From: Verrucomicrobiales bacterium
Lineage (GTDB): Bacteria > Verrucomicrobiota > Verrucomicrobiia > Verrucomicrobiales > DEV007
Assembly (NCBI GenBank): GCA_007123695.1
Contig: SLGN01000364.1
Span: forward strand, 1 to 7,052
Length of the DNA: 7,052 nucleotides
Reading direction: 5' to 3'
Below are positions 1-7,052 of the stretch, piece after piece (position 1 is the first letter of the stretch; each line of letters begins with the position of its first letter). The position numbers and the translations under genes are program-made. The notes beneath the pieces were generated by a model that saw only the letters and a list, made by a program, of their open reading frames with translations, was not told where the DNA came from and ran no database searches.

Positions 1-193
1 CGACGCGCATTCCGAGGACGAAACGGTCGCTGGGGTCGAACTGGTGCTTGTCGTAGTATCCGAACCAGTGATGGCCCGGCCCCTTGGTGATGACGCGGAC
101 CGGAGGAAAGGAATCGTCGCCGCGGGTTCTGGAGGCGCCGGAGAGGACGGCGGTGGCGGCGGCGGTGTGGAGGAACTCTCGTCGGGTCTTCAT
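1..193 (-). CDS. Tat-exported protein, putative beta-propeller family (N-terminal part, cut by window edge)
   Basis: Only the first 64 codons are inside the window; the gene runs off the left edge. The ATG at 193-191 opens a protein with a twin-arginine motif (TRREFL, residues 3-8) followed by an Ala-rich hydrophobic stretch to about residue 20, so export by the Tat pathway is predicted. After the signal comes a segment containing GHHWFGYYDKHQFDP and then VLGM, which I associate with a family of secreted Planctomycetes/Verrucomicrobia proteins having WD40/PD40-like repeats and usually annotated as hypothetical. That family link is from memory, and no catalytic role can be assigned from this fragment. 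A weak purine-rich stretch (GAGAAG) lies about 10 nt before the ATG. The gene is divergent from the cytochrome gene starting at 630 and separated from it by a 436-bp spacer. Confidence 0.72.
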   Translation of the reverse strand, partial: MKTRREFLHTAAATAVLSGASRTRGDDSFPPVRVITKGPGHHWFGYYDKHQFDPSDRFVLGMRV

Positions 194-342
194 TGGGGCT
201 TGCTTCTCGGGCTCGGGTGAAGGCTAGGCTAGCACACGACGGGTTCCCACCGGAGAAAGATCCGGACGCGGTTGCGTGAGCGCGACTGCCTGGGGCGCAC
301 GAGGAGACCGCCCGCCCCTTCGCAGACCCAGAACCTGTCGGA

Positions 343-368
343 AACGCGATTTTCGGAAAATTCGCGTT
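343..368. repeat. Imperfect palindrome/hairpin, 11-bp stem
   Basis: Arms AACGCGA and TCGCGTT (7 bp) continue into TTTT/AAAA with a CGG loop and one bulged T. No T-run follows on either side, so it does not look like an intrinsic terminator. A protein-binding dyad is possible. The core CGATTTTC-GGAA resembles a stretch upstream of katG at 4455-4467. Confidence 0.4.
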
Positions 369-430
369 CTCCACTGTAACGATGCGGCGGAAAAGGAGTA
401 TTCCCTATTGAACCGCTTGTTCAAAGATGG

Positions 431-512
431 TCCCTCCCCGCGCCGGGAGTTCCGCACGCACCGTCCGGCCGACCCAACGCCGCCGACCGGACGGGCCGGT
501 CGCGGGGAGGGA
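431..512. repeat. Nested inverted repeat (12-bp outer arms, 8-bp inner arms) in the leader of the cytochrome gene
   Basis: The outer arms TCCCTCCCCGCG (431-442) and CGCGGGGAGGGA (501-512) are perfect reverse complements. Inside them, CCGTCCGG (461-468) and CCGGACGG (487-494) are also perfect reverse complements. Transcribed in either direction, this could fold into a long interrupted stem. It lies 118 bp before the cytochrome start codon and has no T-run after it, so it is not a standard terminator. It could be a structured leader, a regulator site or a remnant of a mobile repeat; the sequence does not decide between these. Confidence 0.5.
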
Positions 513-594
513 TCGGGGCGGGCAGCGGGCAGCGGATCCTCGGCGCCCCCCCGAGAGCCCTCGCTCCGGAACGCTGCGGAACTCTCAAGCCGCC

Positions 595-623
595 TTGAGC
601 CGGACCGGTTCCGCGGCTATTCT
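595..623 (+). promoter_or_regulatory. Candidate sigma70-type promoter for the cytochrome gene
   Basis: TTGAGC (595-600), a 17-bp spacer and TATTCT (618-623) give four of six matches to each consensus hexamer. Only 6 nt separate the -10 element from the ATG at 630, so a start point about 7 nt downstream would fall at or next to the start codon and give a leaderless mRNA. No Shine-Dalgarno sequence precedes this ATG, which agrees with that reading. This is inference from sequence only. Confidence 0.35.
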
Positions 624-629
624 CCCCGC

Positions 630-1220
630 ATGAAACCCCTCGCCCTGCTCGTCGTGCCGCCGCTCCTTGCCGCCACCGCGGGCCAAGCCCTCGACTACGA
701 GCGCGATCTGATGCCGATGCTGACGAAGAAATGCGGCGAATGCCACAGCCGCGCAGCGGGTCAATCGAAGGGAGGCCTCGCCTTCGACGATCCCCGGCAT
801 CTCCTCTCCCGTCTCGGGAAGAACAATCTCGTCGTGCCGGGCGACTGGGACGCGAGCTATCTCTTCATCAGCGTCTACCGGCCCGAGGGGGACAAGGACG
901 CGATGCCGCCCAAGGGCAAGGGCGAGCGGCTCGACCCCGAGGAGGTCGAGCTGGTGCAGCGCTGGATCACCGAAGGCGCGCCCCTGCTCGGCAAGCGCGG
1001 CCCGCGGGGCGAGATGCCCGCGTCGATCGCCGAGGCGGAAGCGCCCGCTCCGAAGCCGGCGGGACCGCGCGAATGGACGAACAAGGAGGGGCGAACCATC
1101 CTCGCAACCCTGCTGGGGATCGAGGACGGCAACGCCATCCTGCGCCTGCCCAACGGCACGGTGCACCGCTATTCCGTCGCCGATCTGTCCGAGGAAAGCC
1201 AGGCCGCGCTCGCCCAGTGA
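630..1220 (+). CDS. Secreted planctomycete-type cytochrome c (PSCyt1-like) with C-terminal SHD1-like domain
   Basis: The protein has 196 residues. Residues 1-20 form a signal peptide with probable cleavage after GQA, so it should act in the periplasm or at the envelope. A single heme-binding CGECH (C35, C38, H39) follows, and MPP (M92) is the likely axial methionine; this matches the planctomycete cytochrome c domain (PF07635), roughly residues 22-120. A Pro/Ala-rich linker (about 128-146) leads to residues 147-194, which begin REWTNKEGR and include LSEES, resembling the SHD1 domain seen in many secreted Verrucomicrobia/Planctomycetes proteins. PSCyt1 domains are often part of much larger proteins, so this short stand-alone form is unusual. 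An electron-transfer or redox-sensing role is inferred; no partner is visible nearby. The start at 630 was chosen because the signal peptide begins there; a longer in-frame start at 276 is rejected. Confidence 0.85.
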   Translation: MKPLALLVVPPLLAATAGQALDYERDLMPMLTKKCGECHSRAAGQSKGGLAFDDPRHLLSRLGKNNLVVPGDWDASYLFISVYRPEGDKDAMPPKGKGERLDPEEVELVQRWITEGAPLLGKRGPRGEMPASIAEAEAPAPKPAGPREWTNKEGRTILATLLGIEDGNAILRLPNGTVHRYSVADLSEESQAALAQ

Positions 1221-1223
1221 TCC

Positions 1224-1245
1224 AGCAGGCGATAGGAGCCCTGCT
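1224..1245. terminator. Weak hairpin between convergent genes
   Basis: AGCAGG (1224-1229) and CCTGCT (1240-1245) pair across a 10-nt loop in the 33-bp gap between the convergent cytochrome and SGNH-hydrolase genes. No T-run follows on either strand, so termination here is only a possibility. Confidence 0.2.
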
Positions 1246-1253
1246 TCGGCGCC

Positions 1254-1964
1254 CTACTGAACGGCCCCCGCTTCGCGCAGCGCCTGCGAGACCACCGAAG
1301 CCCAGAGTTCGTAGCCTTCCGGGCTGAGGTGGAGACCATCGGCGGCGAACCATTTCTCCGCCGGGGCCCCTTCGGCGCCGTCGAGCATGGGCGCGGCGAT
1401 GTCGGCGAAATGCAGCTTGGGATCCTCTCCGCAAAGGGCGGCGATGGCAGCGTTCGCCTCCACCATCGCGGGCCAGAGTTCCCACCGCTTCACGCTCGGC
1501 TTGATGGCGACGAAGACCAGAGGGACTTCGGGAAACGCAGTCCGGCGCTTCGCTGCGAGGGCCTCGAAACTGGCGACGACCTCCCCTATCGAACTGCCCC
1601 GGGAAAAGTCGTTGTCCCCCGCGTAGACGACGAGCGCCCTCGGCGCGAGAGGGCCCGCGATGCGCTCGAGAAAGTGCACGGTGTCGGTGAGGAGCGAACC
1701 GCCGAATCCGCGGTTGACCGCATCGAGCCCGGGCCAGGATTCGCCGAGATCCCAACGCCGGATGCTGGAGCTGCCGATGAAGACGATTCCTCCGGAAGGG
1801 ACGGCGCCGGCGGAGTTCTGCTCGTCGAAGGCGGCGATGTCCGTTTCCCATCGCTCCGGACCGGGCGGATCCGTGCCCTCGGCGGCGTGGGCGACCTGGG
1901 CGGAGCTTGCGAGAAAAGCGGCAAGAAGCGGAGCGGCGATAGCGGCGACAGGGGGGATGTTCAT
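1254..1964 (-). CDS. Secreted SGNH/GDSL-family hydrolase (esterase/lipase type)
   Basis: The protein has 236 residues, a normal length for a single SGNH domain. Residues 1-28 are a signal peptide ending AHA-AEG. The family blocks occur in order: block I FIGSSSI (62-68, nucleophile probably S66 at the GDS position), block II NRGFGGS (84-90), block III YAGDND (114-119, oxyanion Asn118) and block V DGLHLSPEGY (209-218, catalytic Asp209 and His212). All catalytic positions are present, so it is probably active as a periplasmic or secreted esterase, for example a carbohydrate deacetylase; the substrate is unknown. The ATG at 1964-1962 was chosen because the signal peptide starts there. The frame stays open upstream only because it reads through the katG terminator. 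The gene is 146 bp downstream of katG, beyond that terminator, and has its own candidate promoter. Confidence 0.87.
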   Translation of the reverse strand: MNIPPVAAIAAPLLAAFLASSAQVAHAAEGTDPPGPERWETDIAAFDEQNSAGAVPSGGIVFIGSSSIRRWDLGESWPGLDAVNRGFGGSLLTDTVHFLERIAGPLAPRALVVYAGDNDFSRGSSIGEVVASFEALAAKRRTAFPEVPLVFVAIKPSVKRWELWPAMVEANAAIAALCGEDPKLHFADIAAPMLDGAEGAPAEKWFAADGLHLSPEGYELWASVVSQALREAGAVQ

Positions 1965-1972
1965 TCGCGCGA

Positions 1973-2002
1973 AGAGTAGCGCGGTCCAACCGCCGATGGC
2001 AA
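1973..2002 (-). promoter_or_regulatory. Candidate promoter for the SGNH hydrolase gene
   Basis: Read leftward: TTGCCA (2002-1997), an 18-bp spacer and TACTCT (1978-1973). The -10-like element ends 8 nt before the ATG at 1964, again a near-leaderless layout, and there is no Shine-Dalgarno sequence. It sits just beyond the katG terminator, where a separate promoter would be needed. GCTACTCT resembles GCTATTCT before the cytochrome gene. Confidence 0.35.
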
Positions 2003-2020
2003 ACCAGAAGAGCCTTTTCC

Positions 2021-2067
2021 AAAAAAAGAACCCCGCCCCGGCCAGAAGGAGGAAGGCCGGGACGGGG
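2021..2067 (-). terminator. Rho-independent terminator of katG
   Basis: On the minus strand, CCCCGTCCCGGCC (2067-2055) pairs with GGCCGGGGCGGGG (2043-2031) in a 13-bp stem with one wobble pair and an 11-nt loop, followed by TTCTTTTTTT (2030-2021). This is the classic GC stem plus U-run, 43 bp after the katG stop. A smaller perfect hairpin (CGGGCC-GCT-GGCCCG, 2075-2089) precedes it. It should insulate katG from the SGNH hydrolase gene. Confidence 0.92.
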
Positions 2068-2110
2068 CGGATGCCGGGCCGCTGGCCCGAAAGACGGAGC
2101 TGCGTCAGGA

Positions 2111-4512
<2,402 letters not shown>

Positions 4513-4520
4513 TCGAATTC

Positions 4521-4549
4521 TTGCAATGCGTTTTCAGAATGATTATCTT
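4521..4549 (+). promoter_or_regulatory. Candidate promoter for oxyR
   Basis: TTGCAA (4521-4526), a 17-bp spacer and TATCTT (4544-4549), each four of six to consensus. The -10-like element ends 5 nt before the ATG at 4555 and no Shine-Dalgarno sequence is present, so a leaderless or near-leaderless mRNA is possible. The proposed operator dyad ends 8 bp upstream of the -35 element. Confidence 0.35.
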
Positions 4550-4554
4550 CTTGG

Positions 4555-5451
4555 ATGAGGAACGACATCGAAATCCTGCAGCTCGAGCAGTTCGTGGCCG
4601 TGGCGCGGGCGAAGAACTTTACCCGCGCCGCCGCCGAGCTGGGTCTCTCGCAGTCGGCCTTGAGCCGCTCGATCCGGAGGCTGGAGGACGAGGTGGGGCA
4701 GCCCCTCTTCGAGCGCAAACCGCGCGAGGTCGTCCTGACCGATCTCGGCGAGCTGCTGCTTGCGAGAGCCAAGGAGATCCTCCACCTCGTCGACGACACC
4801 TTTTCCCTGATCTCCGACGCGGGCCGCAATGGCCGGGTGCGGATCGGCGCCATCCCGACGATCGCCCCCTATTTGCTCCCGGGCCTGCTGGAAAGCTTTT
4901 CCGCCGCCCACCCCGGCGTGTCGGTCGTGGTGCAGGAGGACACCACCGAGCAGTTGGTGCGGCGCTGCAGCCACGGGGAAATCGATCTCGCCATCCTCGC
5001 CCTGCCCATCATCGCAAAGTATCTCGAATTCGAGGCTCTCTTCGAAGAGGAGCTCTTCCTCGTCGTCCCGGCGAAGCACCCTCTGGCGCGAGCGCGGAAA
5101 GTGACTGCGGAATCCGTCGAGGACTGCCCCTTCATCCTTCTCAACGAGGCCCATTGCCTGTCGGAGAGCATCTCCTCGTACTGCCGCCGCCATGCCGTGC
5201 AGCCAGTGTCGGTCGAGCGGCTCAGCCAGCTCGCCACCGTGCAGGAGCTCGTCGCGCTCGACCACGGGGTCTCGCTCGTTCCAGAAATGGCGAGGCGCCT
5301 CGACACCGACAAACGGCGGGTCTACCGCTCCTTCACCGACGACCGTCCCGTCCGCACCGTCGCGATGCTGTGGAACCCCTACCGCTACCAGAGCCGATGG
5401 ACCAAGGCGATGCTGGAACATCTCCGCGCCCACGGGCGCCCGAGGCGGTAG
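4555..5451 (+). CDS. oxyR: OxyR-type peroxide-sensing LysR-family transcriptional regulator
   Basis: The 298-residue protein has standard LysR-family length. Residues 5-64 are the winged helix-turn-helix DNA-binding domain, with the LTDLGELLL motif at its end; residues 93-290 are the substrate/effector-binding fold. Two cysteines, C201 in NEAHCLSES and C210 in SSYC, are nine residues apart and in the same context as C199 (GHCL) and C208 of E. coli OxyR, the pair that forms the peroxide-induced disulfide. That spacing, together with divergent transcription from katG, supports true OxyR function rather than a generic LysR regulator. It probably activates katG and controls itself from the shared spacer. 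The start at 4555 puts the DNA-binding domain at the normal distance from the N-terminus; there is no Shine-Dalgarno sequence. C138 and C191 are additional cysteines of unknown role. Confidence 0.9.
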   Translation: MRNDIEILQLEQFVAVARAKNFTRAAAELGLSQSALSRSIRRLEDEVGQPLFERKPREVVLTDLGELLLARAKEILHLVDDTFSLISDAGRNGRVRIGAIPTIAPYLLPGLLESFSAAHPGVSVVVQEDTTEQLVRRCSHGEIDLAILALPIIAKYLEFEALFEEELFLVVPAKHPLARARKVTAESVEDCPFILLNEAHCLSESISSYCRRHAVQPVSVERLSQLATVQELVALDHGVSLVPEMARRLDTDKRRVYRSFTDDRPVRTVAMLWNPYRYQSRWTKAMLEHLRAHGRPRR

Positions 5452-5481
5452 TCGATGTGGTTTGAAGAGAGCGCCAGCATC

Positions 5482-5508
5482 CTCCGGGAACCGGAGACCG
5501 ATGGTCTC
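5482..5508. other. Two overlapping, mutually exclusive hairpins after oxyR
   Basis: CTCCGG-GAA-CCGGAG (5482-5496) and GAGACC-GAT-GGTCTC (5494-5508) are perfect 6-bp stems sharing three bases (5494-5496), so only one can form fully. They begin 30 bp after the oxyR stop. No T-run follows, so intrinsic termination is doubtful. Confidence 0.3.
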
Positions 5509-5605
5509 GTGAACTCCGCGAGGAGCGCGAAGCGGAAGCCGAGCGCTATTCCCAGCGGGAGCGGGAGGAGGCGGCGGCAGCGCGGGCGCTCAACGCAGTG
5601 CCCAA

Positions 5606-5731
5606 AGGCTCGACGGCATGATCGCCGCCACCTCCATGCTTGCCGGAGCCGAGCTGGCCACGGCGAACCGGCGCGACTTGGATCGTTTCGTGCCCTTGGG
5701 ACTGAAGATCTGGCCGGGGTCGGCGGGTTGA
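5606..5731 (+). pseudogene. Decayed C-terminus of a VapC/FitB-like PIN-domain toxin
   Basis: In one plus frame, residues from about 5609 read LDGMIAATSMLAGAELATAN, then RRDLDRF, ending LGLKIWPGSAG and TGA (5729-5731). This fits the end of PIN-domain toxins of the VapC/FitB type, where an Asp before IAAT and an Asp after a T-x-N motif are active-site acids. The rest of a roughly 130-residue toxin is absent: upstream in this frame is Gly/Ala/Arg filler. A neighbouring frame (about 5502-5621) encodes a charged, helix-like stretch (RELREEREAEAERYSQ) ending at a TGA that overlaps ATG 5618-5620, which might be a frameshifted earlier part of the same gene. No antitoxin was found. An alternative is a real 37-residue ORF from 5618. 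It ends 3 bp before the stop of the convergent aldolase gene. Confidence 0.5.
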
Positions 5732-5734
5732 CCG

Positions 5735-6646
5735 TCACTCCGCGATCCCCAGCTCGGCGAGACGCTCCGCCACCAGGGCCCGTTCGGTCTCGTGGAATCG
5801 GTGGAAGGGCGCAGCCATGAAGTCGTCGCAGACGCCGAGGACCGAGAGAGCGCATTTGATCCCCTTGATGATCGCCGAGCCGTGGCGACCGATGGTGTAG
5901 AGCGATTCGCTGAGCGCAAGGACGCGGGCGGAAAGCTCGCGCACGCGGGAGAGGTCGCCGGCCACGGCGGCCTCGTAGAGATCGACGTAGAGGCGTGGGT
6001 GCAGGTTGGCGCCCCCGCAGACGCCGCCGTGGCCGCCGAGCAGGACGACTTCGCCCAGCAGCTCTTCGGGTCCCACGAGCAGCGACCAGTCGGGCCGCCG
6101 GGCTGCGGCGAGGCGGAGCATCTTGCGGAAGTAAACGAGGTCGCCGGAGCTGTCCTTCAGACCGACGATGCCCTCCTGGTCCAGCGCCCATTCGATGACT
6201 TCGCGGGCGAAGACGGTCTTGGTCAGGGCGGGCATGTTGTAGAGCATCAGGGGCACCGGCAGTTCGGGCAGGAGCTGCTCGAGGTATTCGCGCAGCTCCG
6301 GCTGTCCGGCGGGGAAGTAGAAGGGCGCGGAGGTGACGACCGCCTCGGCACCGAGATCGGCAGCCTCGCGCGCGAGCCGGACCGACTCGACCAGCGAAGT
6401 GTCGGTGATGCCGACGAGGACGGGCACTCGCCCGCCGACAAGGCGGCAGGTGTGCTCGACGAGTTCGCGACGCAGGCGGTAGCTGAGGCTGGGTGCCTCG
6501 CCGGTGGTGCCGAGGGCGAAGATGCCGGAGATGCCGCCGTCGAGAAGGCGCTCGACCAGACGCTCAAGGCCGCCGACGTCGAGGGCATCGCGGGCCGTGA
6601 GCGGAGTGACCATGGGGGGGATGAGTTCGGTATAGCGTGGGGTCAT
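5735..6646 (-). CDS. DapA/NanA-superfamily class I aldolase (Schiff-base lyase/synthase), substrate uncertain
   Basis: The 303-residue TIM-barrel protein belongs to the dihydrodipicolinate synthase / N-acetylneuraminate lyase family. GTTGEA (46-51) binds the keto-acid carboxylate, Y136 in YNMPALT is the catalytic tyrosine, and K164 in GLKDSSGD is the Schiff-base lysine. The arginine that follows YNxPS in E. coli DapA (R138) is Leu here. PFYFP (108-112), YNMPAL and the GPEE segment (192-195) look closer to NanA (PFYYP, YNIPAL, GYDE). This favours a lyase on a sialic-acid-like or other 2-keto-3-deoxy sugar acid over lysine biosynthesis, but sugar-acid aldolases share these features, so no symbol is given. 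The start at 6646 gives the normal N-terminus; no Shine-Dalgarno sequence is seen. It lies 103 bp downstream of a symporter gene on the same strand, probably co-expressed. Confidence 0.88.
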   Translation of the reverse strand: MTPRYTELIPPMVTPLTARDALDVGGLERLVERLLDGGISGIFALGTTGEAPSLSYRLRRELVEHTCRLVGGRVPVLVGITDTSLVESVRLAREAADLGAEAVVTSAPFYFPAGQPELREYLEQLLPELPVPLMLYNMPALTKTVFAREVIEWALDQEGIVGLKDSSGDLVYFRKMLRLAAARRPDWSLLVGPEELLGEVVLLGGHGGVCGGANLHPRLYVDLYEAAVAGDLSRVRELSARVLALSESLYTIGRHGSAIIKGIKCALSVLGVCDDFMAAPFHRFHETERALVAERLAELGIAE

Positions 6647-6683
6647 GGGAAAAAGGGCGGTTCAACGAAGGATTCCGAGTTCG

Positions 6684-6713
6684 TAATCTTAATCTTAAAC
6701 TTAATCTTACTCC
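6684..6713 (+). repeat. AT-rich hexamer tandem repeat between symporter and aldolase genes
   Basis: Five hexamers run in exact 6-nt phase: TAATCT, TAATCT, TAAACT, TAATCT, TACTCC. The tract is strikingly AT-rich for this window and is flanked on both sides by CCGAG. It lies between the symporter stop (6750) and the aldolase start (6646). It could be a copy of a dispersed genomic repeat or part of a promoter-upstream region for the aldolase. Confidence 0.6.
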
Positions 6714-6749
6714 GAGGTGGGGCTCGATGTGCGCCGAACGGAATTCGGA

Positions 6750-7052
6750 TTAAGAAGATTTCGGCACGATCCTGCTCACGCATAGTCCCACCAGAAAAAT
6801 CGTCAGCGTCCCGACGACGATGGTGAGGTTCGCGTGGAGGACGGGCTTCAAATTCTCCGGAACCCAGGCGGAGCTGAGCCAGAAGATCACGAGAACCCCG
6901 ATCGAGACGCCGGTGATGGCGGCGACATTGCCGGCCCGCTTCACGATCAGGCCGAGCAGGAAGAGCCCCAGCATGCCACCGGCGAAGATGCCGGAGAGCT
7001 GCCACCAGATGTCGAGCACGTTCTTGGCGTGGCCGGTCAGCAGCAGGGCGGC
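6750..7052 (-). CDS. Sodium:solute symporter (SSS family), C-terminal part cut by window edge
   Basis: The last 100 codons are visible; the gene begins beyond the right edge. The segment contains LDIWWQLSGIFAGGMLGLF, then a hydrophobic helix around AAITGVSIGVLVIFWLS, a short loop (SAWVPENLKPVLHAN) and a final hydrophobic helix (LTIVVGTLTIFLVGLCV) before a short basic tail ending IVPKSS. This matches the last transmembrane helices of the SSS family, which import solutes such as sugars, sialic acids, amino acids or carboxylates with sodium across the inner membrane. The solute cannot be read from this part. The gene is upstream of the DapA/NanA-like aldolase on the same strand, which suggests it imports that enzyme's substrate or a precursor. 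Confidence 0.85.
   Translation of the reverse strand, partial: AALLLTGHAKNVLDIWWQLSGIFAGGMLGLFLLGLIVKRAGNVAAITGVSIGVLVIFWLSSAWVPENLKPVLHANLTIVVGTLTIFLVGLCVSRIVPKSS

Larger units (their letters stand above)
194..629. other. Divergent intergenic spacer, no gene supported
   Basis: This spacer separates the leftward Tat-signal gene from the rightward cytochrome gene. One plus frame stays open from 276 into the cytochrome gene, but its upstream part is Arg/Pro/Gly-rich with no recognisable domain, and a signal peptide starts cleanly at 630, so it is treated as non-coding. It holds a small palindrome at 223-233 (GCTAG-G-CTAGC), a hairpin-forming dyad at 343-368, a TTGAAC-N5-GTTCAA dyad at 408-424, a nested inverted repeat at 431-512, a CGGAAC direct repeat with 10-bp spacing at 567-582, a small CTCAAG/CTTGAG hairpin at 584-599 and a candidate promoter at 595-623. 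The segment around 350-425 is less GC-rich than the rest. Confidence 0.7.

Noticed and set aside
276..629. In-frame upstream extension of the cytochrome gene to a start at 276
   Set aside because: The added residues are Arg/Pro/Gly-rich with no domain, and a clean signal peptide begins at 630; the open frame is explained by high GC.
1965..2110. Hydrophobic in-frame extension upstream of the SGNH hydrolase
   Set aside because: The apparent membrane segment is a reading of the katG terminator stem and T-run (Phe codons); the real signal peptide starts at 1964.
5601..5607. CCCAAAG as a programmed -1 frameshift site joining the two PIN-region frames
   Set aside because: The heptamer is in the wrong phase for canonical tandem slippage (codons read CCC AAA), and no full-length product would result.
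5455..5820. Plus-strand ORF of 121 codons after oxyR
   Set aside because: Arg/Ser-rich with no recognisable domain, and its last 86 bases lie inside the convergent aldolase gene; the better-supported signal in this region is the PIN fragment in another frame.

Overview
This window comes from a GC-rich bacterial chromosome, probably of the Planctomycetes-Verrucomicrobia group and more likely Verrucomicrobia. The main hints are a small secreted protein joining a planctomycete-type cytochrome c domain to an SHD1-like domain, a Tat-exported protein of a type I associate with these phyla, and start codons with almost no Shine-Dalgarno sequences. The phylum is inferred from gene content; no rRNA is present to settle it.

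Layout from left to right. (1) 1-193, minus: N-terminus of a Tat-exported putative beta-propeller protein, cut by the window edge. (2) 194-629: gene-poor divergent spacer with several dyads, including a nested inverted repeat at 431-512, and a candidate promoter ending 6 nt before the next start codon. (3) 630-1220, plus: secreted cytochrome c/SHD1-like protein. (4) 1254-1964, minus: secreted SGNH/GDSL hydrolase, converging on gene 3. (5) 2021-2067: a textbook rho-independent terminator for katG. (6) 2111-4417, minus: full-length catalase-peroxidase KatG carrying an N-terminal signal peptide. (7) 4418-4554: divergent control region with tandem 9-bp repeats and a 9-bp-arm dyad. (8) 4555-5451, plus: an OxyR-type LysR regulator with both redox cysteines in place. 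(9) 5452-5734: spacer holding the decayed C-terminus of a VapC-like PIN-domain toxin. (10) 5735-6646, minus: DapA/NanA-superfamily aldolase. (11) 6750-7052, minus: C-terminal end of a sodium:solute symporter, cut by the right edge. A hexamer repeat tract lies between 10 and 11.

Two functional units stand out. The divergent oxyR/katG pair is a peroxide-sensing and peroxide-destroying module, unusual mainly because this KatG looks exported. The leftward symporter/aldolase pair looks like an uptake-plus-cleavage unit for a keto-acid sugar; active-site residues resemble N-acetylneuraminate lyase more than dihydrodipicolinate synthase, but the substrate is not proven. The other genes are single secreted proteins with no visible link to these units.

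I found no strong evidence for a wholly new system. The points most worth a second look are three candidate promoters placed so close to their ATGs that the mRNAs could be leaderless, the structured leader upstream of the cytochrome gene, the signal-peptide KatG, the toxin remnant and the hexamer tract. I recognised no tRNA, rRNA, CRISPR array or insertion sequence.
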